DNA of 64,000 bases, from assembly GCA_029880325.1 (NCBI GenBank), contig JAOUOP010000007.1:114712-178711 (forward strand), read 5' to 3'. A model generated the notes under the pieces. The model saw only the letters and a program-made list of their open reading frames with translations. It made no database searches and had not been told where the DNA came from. The translations under genes and the position numbers were made by a program. Numbering within the stretch: the stretch's first letter is position 1; every line of letters begins with the position of its first letter. This document shows positions 23,003-31,531 of this stretch, in pieces. The stretch is from Myxococcales bacterium (GTDB lineage: Bacteria > Myxococcota_A > Polyangia > Polyangiales > JAFGIB01).

Positions 23003-23704
23003 ATGGAAACTTTCCTCACCGTCCTCTACGTCCTGGTCTGCCTGTTTCTGATCCTGGTGGTGCTGCTACAGGCCGGCAAAGGCGGCGGCCTGGGCGCGGC
23101 CATGGGCGGCTCCAGCCAAACCGTCTTCGGCGGTGCCGGCGCCGGCGACTTCATGACGCGGCTAACCGTGATCATGGCCTCGCTCTTCATGTTCCTGTCG
23201 GCGCTTTTGGCCTACCTCTCGTCCAGCAGCGACAAGGCCCTGGACGCCGCCAGCGAAGCGGCGGTCATGCGCGAGGAAGCCCGCGACATCGGAGCCGGTG
23301 AAGCCACGGTGGCGCCGGTCGACGATCCCAACGCCGCCAGCGTGCCCGGCCTCGACGCGGCGGTCCCGGCCGCCGACCTGCAGGGGGCCCTGGAGCAGCT
23401 CGACCAGGCGCTGGAAGATCCGGCGGAGGCGGCCGGCGAGGAAGCTGCCGAGGCCGAAGCTGCCGCCGCCGAGGCGCCCGAGGCCGAAGCGGCTGAAGCG
23501 GAAAAGCCCGAGGCCGCCCCAGCGCCGAAGCGTCCGGCGGCACCGAAGGCCGCCCCCAAGCCGGCCGCAGCCCCGGCGGCCCCAGTGGCCCCGGCGGCGC
23601 CCGCCCCGGCCGAAGCACCGGCCCCCAAGCCGGCCGCTGAGGCGCCATCGGCCGCGCCCACCCCCGCGCCAGCAGCTGCGCCCGAGGCGCCCGCGGCCCA
23701 GTAG
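23003..23704 (+). CDS. secG: SecG translocase subunit with long Ala/Pro/Glu-rich tail
   Basis: 233 residues, about three times the usual 75-110. Residues 1-75 are ordinary SecG: a first membrane helix (LTVLYVLVCLFLILVVLLQ), the conserved GKGGGLGAAMGG loop with FGG, and a second helix (LTVIMASLFMFLSALLAYL). From about residue 80 the chain is charged, and from about 130 it is nearly pure Ala/Pro/Glu/Lys (repeats such as AEAAAAEAPEAE and PAAPKAAPKPAAAPAAPVAP). Both helices should span the inner membrane in the SecYEG channel. The tpiA-secG adjacency is common in bacteria. The stop shares its last base with a GTG start of the next gene. Confidence 0.92.
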   Translation: METFLTVLYVLVCLFLILVVLLQAGKGGGLGAAMGGSSQTVFGGAGAGDFMTRLTVIMASLFMFLSALLAYLSSSSDKALDAASEAAVMREEARDIGAGEATVAPVDDPNAASVPGLDAAVPAADLQGALEQLDQALEDPAEAAGEEAAEAEAAAAEAPEAEAAEAEKPEAAPAPKRPAAPKAAPKPAAAPAAPVAPAAPAPAEAPAPKPAAEAPSAAPTPAPAAAPEAPAAQ

Positions 23705-24627
23705 TGTCCCCCCTCCCCTTCGGCTCCAAGACCACCGCCGACCAGGTTCTGGCCGGTATCGACCTCCAGGGCCGCACGGCCCTGGTCACCGGCGCCAACA
23801 TCGGCATCGGCTACGAGACCGCGCGCGCCCTCAGCCATGCCGGCGCCCGCGTCATCTTCGCCTGCCGCAACCCCCAGCGCGGCAAGGACGCGGTGATGCG
23901 GAGCAACGCCGACGAGCCCCGCGGCCGCGGCGAGCTGATGAACCTGGATCTGGGACAGCTCAGCGCGGTGGCCGAGTCGGTGCGCGCCCTGGACCTCGAG
24001 CGCCTCGACATGCTCGTCTGCAACGCCGGCATCTACCCGGGCGCCTATCGGCAGACCGCCGACGGCTTCGAGGAGACCGTGGGGGTCTGCCACATCGGCC
24101 ACTTCCTGCTCTTTTTGCTGCTATTGCCCGCGCTCGAACAGAGCGACGACGCGCGCGTGGTGATGGTCTCCTCCGAGTCCCATCGCATGCCGCGCACGCT
24201 GGACTTCGACCGCCTGCCGCTGACCCAAAAGGACTATGGCCAAAACATCGCCTACGGCCAGGCCAAGCTCTGCAACGTGCTGATGGCCAACGAGATCGAG
24301 CGCCGCTTCGGCGAGCCTGGAGCTTCCGGCGCCGCCGCAATCCACGGCTACTCGCTGCATCCCGGCACCCTGGTCACCACCGGCATCGGCCGTAACTCCC
24401 TGTTGGCGCGCGTCGCGGTGCAGCTCAGCCGCCCCTTCACCAAGACGGCCGCCCAGGGCGCCGCCACCAGCGTGATGTGCGCCGCCCATCCCGAGCTACG
24501 CGAAGGTGGCGGCCGCTACTACGTCAACTGTCAGCCAGGGCGCGCCAGTCGCGAGGGAAATCATCCCGAGGTGGCCGCCCGGCTCTGGGAGCGATCCAGG
24601 GAGTGGGTCGCCGACTACCTGCGGTAA
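23704..24627 (+). CDS. Short-chain dehydrogenase/reductase (WWOX/retinol-dehydrogenase type)
   Basis: 307 residues from a GTG start sharing one base with the secG stop. The Rossmann motif VTGANIGIG, the NAG motif (VCNAGIYPG), the catalytic Ser in VMVSSESH and the YGQAK catalytic Tyr-Lys are all present, with a phosphate-selective Arg (ACRNPQRGK) suggesting NADPH. Substrate unknown; family members reduce retinoids or other lipophilic carbonyls. Its position after tpiA-secG with no gap suggests read-through from the glycolytic promoter. Confidence 0.92.
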   Translation: MSPLPFGSKTTADQVLAGIDLQGRTALVTGANIGIGYETARALSHAGARVIFACRNPQRGKDAVMRSNADEPRGRGELMNLDLGQLSAVAESVRALDLERLDMLVCNAGIYPGAYRQTADGFEETVGVCHIGHFLLFLLLLPALEQSDDARVVMVSSESHRMPRTLDFDRLPLTQKDYGQNIAYGQAKLCNVLMANEIERRFGEPGASGAAAIHGYSLHPGTLVTTGIGRNSLLARVAVQLSRPFTKTAAQGAATSVMCAAHPELREGGGRYYVNCQPGRASREGNHPEVAARLWERSREWVADYLR

Positions 24628-24633
24628 ATCGAC

Positions 24634-25506
24634 ATGCGCTACGTCCCTCCGCTCTACCGCCCGCCCTCCGAGGCCAATAGTTACATTCTGCAGGCCACCA
24701 TCGGCTGCTCCTGGAACAAGTGCGTCTACTGCGACATGTATCGCAGCAAGCAGTTTTCCGTGCGTCCGCTGCAACAATCCCTGGAGGATCTGCAGGAGGC
24801 AGCCCGCCGTGGCGCCCACATCATCGACAAGCTCTTCGTGGCCGACGGCGATGCGCTGGTGCTCGACATGGATCACTGGCGCGCGATCCTCGAGACCGCC
24901 GCGTCTGGCCTGCCGCGCCTGCGCCAGGTCTCCTGCTACGCCACCGCCGGCAACATTCTCGAAAAGGGCCCCGAAAAGCTCGCCGAGCTGCGCGCCCTGG
25001 GCCTGAACATGCTCTACATCGGGCCCGAGTCCGGCGACGACCGGGTGCTCAAGCGCATCGTCAAGGGCGCGAGCTTCGACGAGCACGTGCGCGCCGCACG
25101 CCTGGCCCACGACGCCGGCATGGGCATCAGCGTGATCGCCCTGCTCGGTGTGGGCGGCAAGGAATACAGCGAGGCCCACGCCCACGCCACCGCGCGCCTG
25201 GTCACCGAGATGGACCCCGAGTTCTTCGCCGCCCTGACCACGGCCATCACGCCCAACACGCCGCTCTTTCGCATGCGCCAAAAGGGCCTCTTCGAGCTGC
25301 CCGACGTGGGCCGCATGCTCGAGGAGCTGCGCATCATCGTCGACGAAGCGCGCCCCACGCGGGCGGTTTTCCGCACCAACCACGCATCCAACCACCTGCC
25401 CCTGGCCGGCACCCTACCCGACGACCGCGAGGCCATCTGCACGGCCATCGACGGCGCCCTCTCGGGCAAGGTGCGGCTGCGTCCCGAGTGGATGCGCGGC
25501 CTGTAG
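24634..25506 (+). CDS. Radical SAM protein of unknown substrate
   Basis: 290 residues. The [4Fe-4S]/SAM motif is CSWNKCVYC near residue 25 (CxxxCxxC). Downstream IGPESGDDRVLKRIVKG and LLGVGGKEY resemble the fold of the Elp3/HemN-like class of radical SAM proteins often annotated as YgiQ-type or hypothetical. No extra Cys clusters or RiPP-type features are seen. It starts 6 bp after the SDR stop and ends the plus-strand run. The neighbour on the other side is convergent. Confidence 0.9.
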   Translation: MRYVPPLYRPPSEANSYILQATIGCSWNKCVYCDMYRSKQFSVRPLQQSLEDLQEAARRGAHIIDKLFVADGDALVLDMDHWRAILETAASGLPRLRQVSCYATAGNILEKGPEKLAELRALGLNMLYIGPESGDDRVLKRIVKGASFDEHVRAARLAHDAGMGISVIALLGVGGKEYSEAHAHATARLVTEMDPEFFAALTTAITPNTPLFRMRQKGLFELPDVGRMLEELRIIVDEARPTRAVFRTNHASNHLPLAGTLPDDREAICTAIDGALSGKVRLRPEWMRGL

Positions 25507-25528
25507 CGCGCTCGACCGGCCTGAAACC

Positions 25529-26620
25529 TCAGCCCGCGACCTGGATGTCGGCGCGGATGCCGGCGTCTTCCATCGCCCGCAGCATGGCGCGGGTGCCGAA
25601 GGCCTGGGGCGCCGAGCGGTAGCCATAGCGCTCCACGTGGCCTTCGAGTGTGCGGCGCGCGCACTCGGCGGCGATCCAGCCGGTCACGTCGTAGCTCATG
25701 CTGCCATAGAGCGCGCACATGGCGCGGCTGTGGTTGCCTTCGCCGACGGCGTAGACCACGAAGCGCGTATCCTCGGGTCGTTCGCGTCCCGGATTCTTCT
25801 TGTAGCGCTCGATCAGGCCGTCGCTCCACTTGTCGAGGCGCTCCAACGACAGCACCGCCTCGGCCCGCTTCATGGCCTTCATGGGGCCCGCGGCACGCGC
25901 CAGGTCGGCGTTGGCGAAGAAGGTGCGGGCGTTGCGCACGCGCGTGTCGCCCAGAAACCAGGTCGCTTCACCGGCGCCGATCTCCAGGGCCGGGCGCGTC
26001 TTCTGCGTGAAGGGAATCAGGAAGTTGTGCACCTGGCCGATGGCGATGGGATGCAGCGCGCGCTCCCGCAGATTGAAGGCGTCACGCCGGGCCGTGCGCG
26101 CCATGGACTGCAGCGAGGCCATGGTCTGCAGCGACGCGGGCGCGTTGACGATCACCAGGTCATCGATGCCCTCGGTCTCCAGGCAGACCTCGGCGGCCAC
26201 GGCGCCAAAGGCCCACAGGAAGGCCGTCGAAGGTGCCAGGACCAGCTTGCGATCCTCGAAGCGCTGGTCGAAGAGCTCGCGCATGTCGAGCATGAAGTCC
26301 TGCTCGCCCGTCGAGTCCAGGTAGTGGCAACCGGCCTCGAAGCTCGCCTCCACCACATCCTTGCCGAGCTTCGAAAACGGCCCCGAGATGTTCACCACGA
26401 CTTTGCTGCCGCGGAAGAGTTCGGTCAGCGCCCCCACCTCATGGGGCACCGCCACCGCCTCGCAGTCGGCGCCCGCAAAGCCGGCCACCGCTTCGTCGAG
26501 CTTCTGTTGATTGCGCCCGGCGGCGATGAACGGGATCTTCAGCTTGGCCAACCACTCGCAGGTCAGCTTTCCGGTGTAGCCGCTGGCGGCGTAGACAACG
26601 ACGGGTTTCTTGTCGGCCAT
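25529..26620 (-). CDS. Saccharopine dehydrogenase-like NAD(P)-binding protein
   Basis: 363 residues. The N-terminus has the nucleotide-binding pattern VVVYAASGYTGKLTCEWLAK and a following AAGRNQQKLDEAV, and VVNISGPFSKLGKDVVEA is typical of the trans-enoyl-reductase/saccharopine-dehydrogenase-like family. Such proteins reduce enoyl or imine groups on lipids and polyketides, or are of unknown role; the lysine pathway is not implied. The ATG at 26620 has a GGGAGAG site in front. It is divergent from the TetR gene with about 180 bp between the starts, and a TetR-operator-like palindrome lies in that gap, so this gene is a likely target of that regulator. Confidence 0.88.
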   Translation of the reverse strand: MADKKPVVVYAASGYTGKLTCEWLAKLKIPFIAAGRNQQKLDEAVAGFAGADCEAVAVPHEVGALTELFRGSKVVVNISGPFSKLGKDVVEASFEAGCHYLDSTGEQDFMLDMRELFDQRFEDRKLVLAPSTAFLWAFGAVAAEVCLETEGIDDLVIVNAPASLQTMASLQSMARTARRDAFNLRERALHPIAIGQVHNFLIPFTQKTRPALEIGAGEATWFLGDTRVRNARTFFANADLARAAGPMKAMKRAEAVLSLERLDKWSDGLIERYKKNPGRERPEDTRFVVYAVGEGNHSRAMCALYGSMSYDVTGWIAAECARRTLEGHVERYGYRSAPQAFGTRAMLRAMEDAGIRADIQVAG

Positions 26621-26785
26621 GGTCTCTCCCAGGACGCGGCGCGGTGGCGCCCGCGTAAGGTCGTACTTCACACGCACCGCCGCGGGGTGGGCGGGGCGCG
26701 CAAGCCTACTCGATGTGGCGCCCCTTGCGCAGCCCGAAGCGGCCCCGAAATGGCAGACGCTCGCATTGACGCCTGTAGGTCCGAG

Positions 26786-26800
26786 GTTTACGCTGTTAAC
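26786..26800. promoter_or_regulatory. TetR operator-like palindrome, site 1
   Basis: GTTTACGCTGTTAAC, an imperfect 15-bp palindrome (5 of 7 base pairs symmetric) directly before the GTG at 26801. A related element lies at 27407-27421. AT-rich sequence is otherwise rare here. The position just upstream of the regulator, in the gap shared with the divergent saccharopine-dehydrogenase-like gene, fits autoregulation. Confidence 0.5.
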
Positions 26801-27466
26801 GTGGCTGATACCCAAGACGCCCTACGCAGCGCCGCCCGCGACCTCTTCGTCGAGGCGGGCCTGGCGGGCTTTTCCATGCGTAAGGTGGCCGCGCGCGTGG
26901 GCGTCACCGCCACCAGCATCTACCGCCACTTCGAGGACAAGGACGCCCTGCTCGCCGCCGTCGTCGACCACGGCTTTCGCGGCTTCGCCGGCTACCTGAT
27001 GCGCTCGCTCGAGGGCCAGGACCCGCTCGAACGCCTTTCCCTCTGCACCGCGGCCTACATCGACTTCGCCCTCGACAATCCGCGGGACTATGCCCTGATG
27101 TTCATGACCAATTGCGCCGATCTGGGCCTCGAGCGCACTGACGAAGACAGCCGCGAGCGGCGCCGGGGCACCTTCCAGATGCTGGTCGACCGCATTGACG
27201 AGTGCATGGACGCGGGCCTGCTCAGCGAGGCGCCCCGGGTCGAAACGGCGCTGGGGGTCTGGTCCCACGCCCACGGCCTGGCCAGCCTGTGGCTCAGCGG
27301 CCACCTGGGCGACAGCATGGACGAAGCGGGCTTCCGCGAGCTGGCCCGGGACGCGCTCGCGGCGACCTACCGCGGGCTGATGGCCGAGCCCGTTCCAGGG
27401 CAAAATGATAACACTGTAAACATGGCGCCGACGACGGGAGGAAACGACGATGCAAGAGCAGACTGA
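26801..27466 (+). CDS. TetR-family transcriptional regulator with WHG-type C-terminal domain
   Basis: 221 residues from the GTG at 26801; an in-frame ATG at 26750 would add 17 residues but would place site 1 inside the gene. The N-terminal helix-turn-helix is FSMRKVAARVGVTATSIYRHFEDKDAL split over two helices, with LRSAARDLFVEAGL before it. The C-terminal part (IDFALDNPRDYALMF and LGVWSHAHGLASLWLSG) matches the WHG type of TetR ligand-binding domain. The last 20 codons overlap the next gene's start by 17 bp. Likely represses its own gene, the DUF4188 gene and the divergent reductase; ligand unknown. Confidence 0.9.
   Translation: MADTQDALRSAARDLFVEAGLAGFSMRKVAARVGVTATSIYRHFEDKDALLAAVVDHGFRGFAGYLMRSLEGQDPLERLSLCTAAYIDFALDNPRDYALMFMTNCADLGLERTDEDSRERRRGTFQMLVDRIDECMDAGLLSEAPRVETALGVWSHAHGLASLWLSGHLGDSMDEAGFRELARDALAATYRGLMAEPVPGQNDNTVNMAPTTGGNDDARAD
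27407..27421. promoter_or_regulatory. TetR operator-like palindrome, site 2
   Basis: GATAACACTGTAAAC, whose reverse complement GTTTACAGTGTTATC matches site 1 (GTTTACGCTGTTAAC) at 12 of 15 positions. It lies inside the 3' end of the TetR gene, 28 bp before the ATG of the DUF4188 gene, where a promoter for that gene would be. The match at both flanks of the regulator is hard to explain by chance in such GC-rich DNA. Confidence 0.5.
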
Positions 27467-27974
27467 GGGCAGCGAAACCAAGGGTCGAAAGCAGCAGAGG
27501 ATGACGGCCGACCACCACGGGGGCGTGGTGGTTTTTCTCATCGGCATGCGCGTAAACCGCTGGCGTGACGTGCGCCGCTGGCTGCCGGTGGCACGGGCCA
27601 TGCCGCGCATGATCGAGGAGCTGCAAGACAAGCCCGACTCGGGTTTCCTGGGCTTCGAGCCCGCCGGCTTCGGCACCATGATCCAGTACTGGGAGAGCAA
27701 GGAAAAGCTGCTGGCCTACGCCAAGGACCAGAGCGGTGAGCACTTCCCGGCCTGGGCCGACTTCTATCGCCGCTCGGCCGAAGGCGGCGCCGTGGGCATC
27801 TGGCACGAGACCTTCGTTGTCGAGCCCGGAGCCTACGAAAGCGTCTACTACGCCATGCCGCCCCGGGGCCTCGGACGCATCGCGGGCCTGATCCCGGCGC
27901 TGGGACGCCTGCAGGGCGCCGCCGGCCGCATGGCGCGCGGTAAGCCGTCGGTTGAAGACGAGCAAGCGGCGTAG
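27450..27974 (+). CDS. DUF4188 (monooxygenase-like) protein
   Basis: 174 residues. Matches the DUF4188 layout from memory: VVVFLIGMRVNRW at the start, GFLGFEPAGFGTMIQYWES in the middle and GIWHETFVVEPGAYESVYY near the end; the fold is a dimeric alpha-beta ferredoxin-like barrel, and members are annotated as monooxygenase-like without proven chemistry. A strong ribosome binding site (GGGAGGAAAC) precedes the ATG. The start overlaps the end of the TetR gene. This three-gene unit looks like a regulator with target enzymes against a hydrophobic small molecule. Confidence 0.88.
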   Translation: MQEQTEGSETKGRKQQRMTADHHGGVVVFLIGMRVNRWRDVRRWLPVARAMPRMIEELQDKPDSGFLGFEPAGFGTMIQYWESKEKLLAYAKDQSGEHFPAWADFYRRSAEGGAVGIWHETFVVEPGAYESVYYAMPPRGLGRIAGLIPALGRLQGAAGRMARGKPSVEDEQAA

Positions 27975-28015
27975 TTCGGCGGCCGGTTAACCGCGCTACG
28001 GTGACTAGAGGCGCT

Positions 28016-28661
28016 GGACTTCGCGACCGTCGACAATGTCGACGGCGCAGGCACCGAAGCAGAACGTCGATTGCAGGTGCTGTTGCGACTGGGTCGCAGC
28101 CAATACCTGGCCGGCGCGGATGCCGACGCCCGCCCACGCACTGCGCGCTTCCCTGCTTTCGTGCCTGGCCCGGGATGCCGAACTTTTCCGGCGCCGAGCG
28201 TCAGGCCGTGCGCGCCGAAGTGCTGGAGCTGTGTTCCAACGTCAGCGACCGTTCCCGCTTGAGAACCTGCCTGGATAACTTCGCGGCTCCGCGGGATCCG
28301 GCTCCACACCGACAGCTCGGCGCGACCCGAAGCCCGCCGCCGCCTGACCTACGAGCACCAGTTCATGGAGCTGACGCGTGCCTCGGGGCGCCTCGGGGAG
28401 CTGGACCCGAGCGTCGAAGAGCGGACGCGCCGCTCGGATGAGGATGCCGTGCGTCGCCTGCGCGTAAACTCGATCCATGGCGAGCTCAGTCTGGCGCTGT
28501 TCCTGCTCGCGCGAGGTGACGCGACCGGCGCGCGGCAGCGCCACGACGCGCTCTTCGAGGGTGACCTTTCGCCGCTGCGGTCCGAAGCCTCCTATTGCGG
28601 CCTGCAGCTGCACTGGGGCAAGACGGTGCCGGACTTCTTCCTCGAAAGCGAAGGGCGCTGA
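28016..28661 (+). pseudogene. Frameshifted remnant of a roughly 200-aa gene
   Basis: Protein-like sequence appears in three frames in succession. At 28016-28130: ERRLQVLLRLGRSQYLAGAD. At about 28170-28300: FSGAERQAVRAEVLELCSN. At about 28345-28661: RRRLTYEHQFMELTRASG, then LRVNSIHGELSLALFLLARGD and LQLHWGKTVPDFFLE to a stop. Together they make a continuous helical protein interrupted by frameshifts, so this is best read as a decayed gene; the last part could still be translated from ATG 28365 (98 residues). No family recognised. Confidence 0.45.
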
Positions 28662-28835
28662 GGCACGCGCCAGTGCCCCAGTCTTTCGGCGCCAGCTTGC
28701 AGCCTCAGCATGCGAGGTGAGCCGGACCCCCATACCCCATGGTGGATTGCCCGCGGCGTCCGACACGGCGCATCGGCCAGCGGATACCCGGTCCCGCCGG
28801 CATCAATGCTGATGTCGAGGGCGCGATCGCTTCGC

Positions 28836-28865
28836 TTGACAGTTCCGCGTGCCCACGTCTAGCGT
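28836..28865 (+). promoter_or_regulatory. Putative sigma-70-type promoter of the PhoD-like gene
   Basis: TTGACA (28836-28841), an 18-bp spacer, then TAGCGT (28860-28865). The -35 box is perfect, the -10 box only three of six. It lies 30 bp before the ATG at 28895 with an AGGGGAGG ribosome binding site between, so spacing is good for a short leader. Confidence 0.45.
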
Positions 28866-28894
28866 TTGGCTTCACCTCTGAGGGGAGGCATTGC

Positions 28895-30433
28895 ATGACG
28901 CAAGACAATGACCGTCACCGCACGGACACCAGTCGCTGGTCGTTGGTGGTGCATCGGGTCAGCCAGACTTCGGCCGAGATCTGGGTGGGCACGCTCTTTA
29001 CGTCGATGCAGCGGCCGCTGAAGGCGCGTGTGCGCATTGCCGATCCCGCCGGGGCGAAGCGCACCTTCAATATCGGCCGTGATCAATGGCTGCGCCCTTT
29101 TCCGAAAACCCACCGAAAGAATCCGAGCAAGCCCGTGTCCTGCACGGACAAGGACGGTCTGCAGCGTTTCTATGCGCTCCGGAAGTTCACCGGGCTCAAA
29201 CCCGACACGCGCTACACGGTGGAGTTTCAGCGCTTCACCGACTTCGGAGGAAAGCTCTGCTGGCAGACGGTCAACGAGGCGCGTCTCGAGACACTTCCCA
29301 GGCGACTCCCCGCCCAGGGCCAGCGCCCCTTCACGATCGCGCTGGCGAGCTGCTTCTACGACAACAAGGACGGCGGCCGCGCCGCCGCCGCCTACCGCGC
29401 ACTCTACGATCGCGGGCCCCTCGCCACGCGGCCGCACATCACCTGCATGACCGGTGATCAGGTCTACCTGGACATCGGCTTCGACTCGCTGTCACCGGTG
29501 GCCTCGGAGCTGAGGGATCGCGTCGCGGACGACTACGCCAGGCATTGGCGCAGCCTGGGTAGCATCTTCACGCGCGGCGGCACCTGGATGCTGCCCGACG
29601 ACCACGAGTACTGGAACGACTATCCCTACTACGATCTGCCGATCCCCACCCTCTTTGCGCTGAAGCTACCGAGCGTACGCAAGGCCTGGAAGCAGGCGGC
29701 CCAGGATGGCGTGCGCAATGTCCAGCGCTCGGCGGTCGTCGAAACGCTCGAGCTGGGCAACGATCTCTCCGTCTGCTTCGCGGACGTGCGCTCCTATCGC
29801 GGCAAGGCCCGGGGCGAGCACGTGATGATGCACCCCGACTCCTTTCCCAAACTGCTTTCCTGGGCGCGCGGCCTGCGCAGCCCGGGGGTGCTCGTGATCT
29901 CACAGCCGTTGATCGTGCGGCAGGAGGGACAGGAGCGCATCCTCGTGAGCTTCAAAGAGCAGTACCGCCAGCTGCTCGAAGCCCTGGGGCATAGCGGCCA
30001 TGACGTGGTCGTGCTCTCCGGCGACGTGCACTTCGGGCGCATCGCGAGCTCCGAGTTGGGGCCCAAGGGAGGGCGCCTGATCGAGATCGTTTCCTCGCCG
30101 CTGTCGAACCTGACGGGACTGCCCGGTTTTTCGACGGCCACGCCCGAGCTCAAACCCAAGCACTTCCCGCCCAAGGCCGCGACGCCGGCCGGTTGGACGC
30201 GCGAGCCGGTGCGATACAGCAGGGACTTCACGGTCGGCACCAAGCCCGCCGCTTTCTTCTCGGGCTATCCGGCGGCCCGCACCAAAGAGCACTTCATGAC
30301 GGTGAGCTTCACGCGCACCCCGGCCGCTGGCGTCAGGCTCTCGGCCCAGAGCTGGCTCGTCCGTGAGCCCAGGGGCACCAAGAAGCTGCCGGCCAAGGGC
30401 TTCACGCGCGCGTTTACCGCGAAGCTTGCGTAG
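28895..30433 (+). CDS. PhoD-like metallophosphatase
   Basis: 512 residues. The N-terminal part is a fibronectin-like beta domain (WSLVVHRVSQTSAEIWVGT), as in PhoD proteins. Metal ligands of the phosphatase core are seen in ALASCFYD, TGDQVYLDIGF, LPDDHEYWND and SGDVHFGRIAS. No Tat or Sec signal peptide is visible with ATG 28895, although the frame runs open upstream; a good ribosome binding site supports this start, so the enzyme may be cytoplasmic, unlike classical secreted PhoD. PhoD enzymes are phosphodiesterases/phosphatases; substrate unknown. Confidence 0.9.
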   Translation: MTQDNDRHRTDTSRWSLVVHRVSQTSAEIWVGTLFTSMQRPLKARVRIADPAGAKRTFNIGRDQWLRPFPKTHRKNPSKPVSCTDKDGLQRFYALRKFTGLKPDTRYTVEFQRFTDFGGKLCWQTVNEARLETLPRRLPAQGQRPFTIALASCFYDNKDGGRAAAAYRALYDRGPLATRPHITCMTGDQVYLDIGFDSLSPVASELRDRVADDYARHWRSLGSIFTRGGTWMLPDDHEYWNDYPYYDLPIPTLFALKLPSVRKAWKQAAQDGVRNVQRSAVVETLELGNDLSVCFADVRSYRGKARGEHVMMHPDSFPKLLSWARGLRSPGVLVISQPLIVRQEGQERILVSFKEQYRQLLEALGHSGHDVVVLSGDVHFGRIASSELGPKGGRLIEIVSSPLSNLTGLPGFSTATPELKPKHFPPKAATPAGWTREPVRYSRDFTVGTKPAAFFSGYPAARTKEHFMTVSFTRTPAAGVRLSAQSWLVREPRGTKKLPAKGFTRAFTAKLA

Positions 30434-30532
30434 CGCGCCAGGCGCAAGGCGCTTGCTTCACCTTCGCGCCGCAACGGCTTGCAAATCATCGCCGCCTGTA
30501 GCAGGTGGGAGCGAGCAGCCGGCGGAGTTCCC

Positions 30533-31531
30533 ATGAAGGCACTTTGGTACGAAAAACAAGGCGCGGCCCGGGATGTGCTCGAGCTGGGTGAGATGCCCAC
30601 GCCCCAGCCGGGCCAGGGTGAGGTTCGCGTCTCCGTGCGGGCCTCGGGCATCAATCCCTCCGACGTGGGGCTGCGTCGCGGCATGCCCGGGCGGCCCATG
30701 CAGGTGCCGCGCTTCATTCCCCACAGCGATGGCGCAGGTGTGGTCGAGCAGGTGGGTCCGGGCGCCGATACCGCCTGGCTCGGCAAGCGCGTCTGGATCT
30801 ACAACGGCGCCCGCGCCGGACGCTGCTTTGGCAACGCCGCCGACTACATCTGCCTGTCGCAGGACCTGGTCTGCGAGTTGCCCGAACAGACAGGCTTTGC
30901 CGAAGGGGCAACCCTGGGCATCCCGGCCATGACCGCCCACTGCTGCCTCTACTCCCACGGCGACATTCGCGGCAAAAACGTGCTGGTCACCGGCGGGGCT
31001 GGCGCCGTGGGTCACTACGCCGTGCAGCTGGCACGCCGCGGTGGCGCAGCCCGAGTCCTCGCCACCGTCAGCAGCGCCGCCAAGGCCGAGGTGGCCATCG
31101 GCGGCGGCGCTGACGACTGTATCAACTACCGCGAACAAGACGTGGCCGCGCAGGCCCGCGAGCTCACCGAGGGCCACGGCATCGACCACATCGTCGACGT
31201 CGACTTCGGCGGAAACTACGAGGCGGGCATCCGCGCGCTCGCCGTCAACGGCAGCTGGGCGGCCTACGCCAGCTCCGGCAACCGCGCCCCCACCGTGATG
31301 GTACCGGCCCTGATGGGCAAGAACATCAATCTCCAGTTCTTGATCCTCAACAGCCTTCCCCACGTCGTCCGCAAGCGTGCACAACTGGAAGTCAATACGT
31401 TCGCGGGCAGCGACGGCGCGATCCACAACATCGCCGGTCGCTTTGCCCTCGAAGACAGCGTCGCCGCCCACGAGCTGGTCGAGAGCGGCACAAAGCTCGG
31501 CACGGTGGTGGTCGAACACGAGGTCCCATGA
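30533..31531 (+). CDS. NADPH:quinone oxidoreductase-like MDR protein
   Basis: 332 residues. Medium-chain dehydrogenase/reductase of the zinc-free quinone-oxidoreductase branch: N-terminal MKALWYEKQGAARDVLELG, substrate domain SDVGLRRG and HSDGAGVVEQVG, and the nucleotide-binding VLVTGGAGAVGHYAVQLAR. The structural and catalytic Zn ligands of alcohol dehydrogenases are missing. Start ATG 30533 with GGCGGAG in front. It overlaps the thioesterase gene by 4 bp (ATGA), so the two are co-translated. Confidence 0.9.
   Translation: MKALWYEKQGAARDVLELGEMPTPQPGQGEVRVSVRASGINPSDVGLRRGMPGRPMQVPRFIPHSDGAGVVEQVGPGADTAWLGKRVWIYNGARAGRCFGNAADYICLSQDLVCELPEQTGFAEGATLGIPAMTAHCCLYSHGDIRGKNVLVTGGAGAVGHYAVQLARRGGAARVLATVSSAAKAEVAIGGGADDCINYREQDVAAQARELTEGHGIDHIVDVDFGGNYEAGIRALAVNGSWAAYASSGNRAPTVMVPALMGKNINLQFLILNSLPHVVRKRAQLEVNTFAGSDGAIHNIAGRFALEDSVAAHELVESGTKLGTVVVEHEVP

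Noticed and set aside
25529..26620. Lysine biosynthesis gene (true saccharopine dehydrogenase)
   Set aside because: The sequence fits the saccharopine-dehydrogenase-like reductase family, and no lysine-pathway neighbours occur.
25637..26749. Open frame upstream of TetR across the saccharopine-dehydrogenase-like gene
   Set aside because: Antisense shadow; the conserved TetR protein begins at the GTG at 26801 (or ATG 26750).
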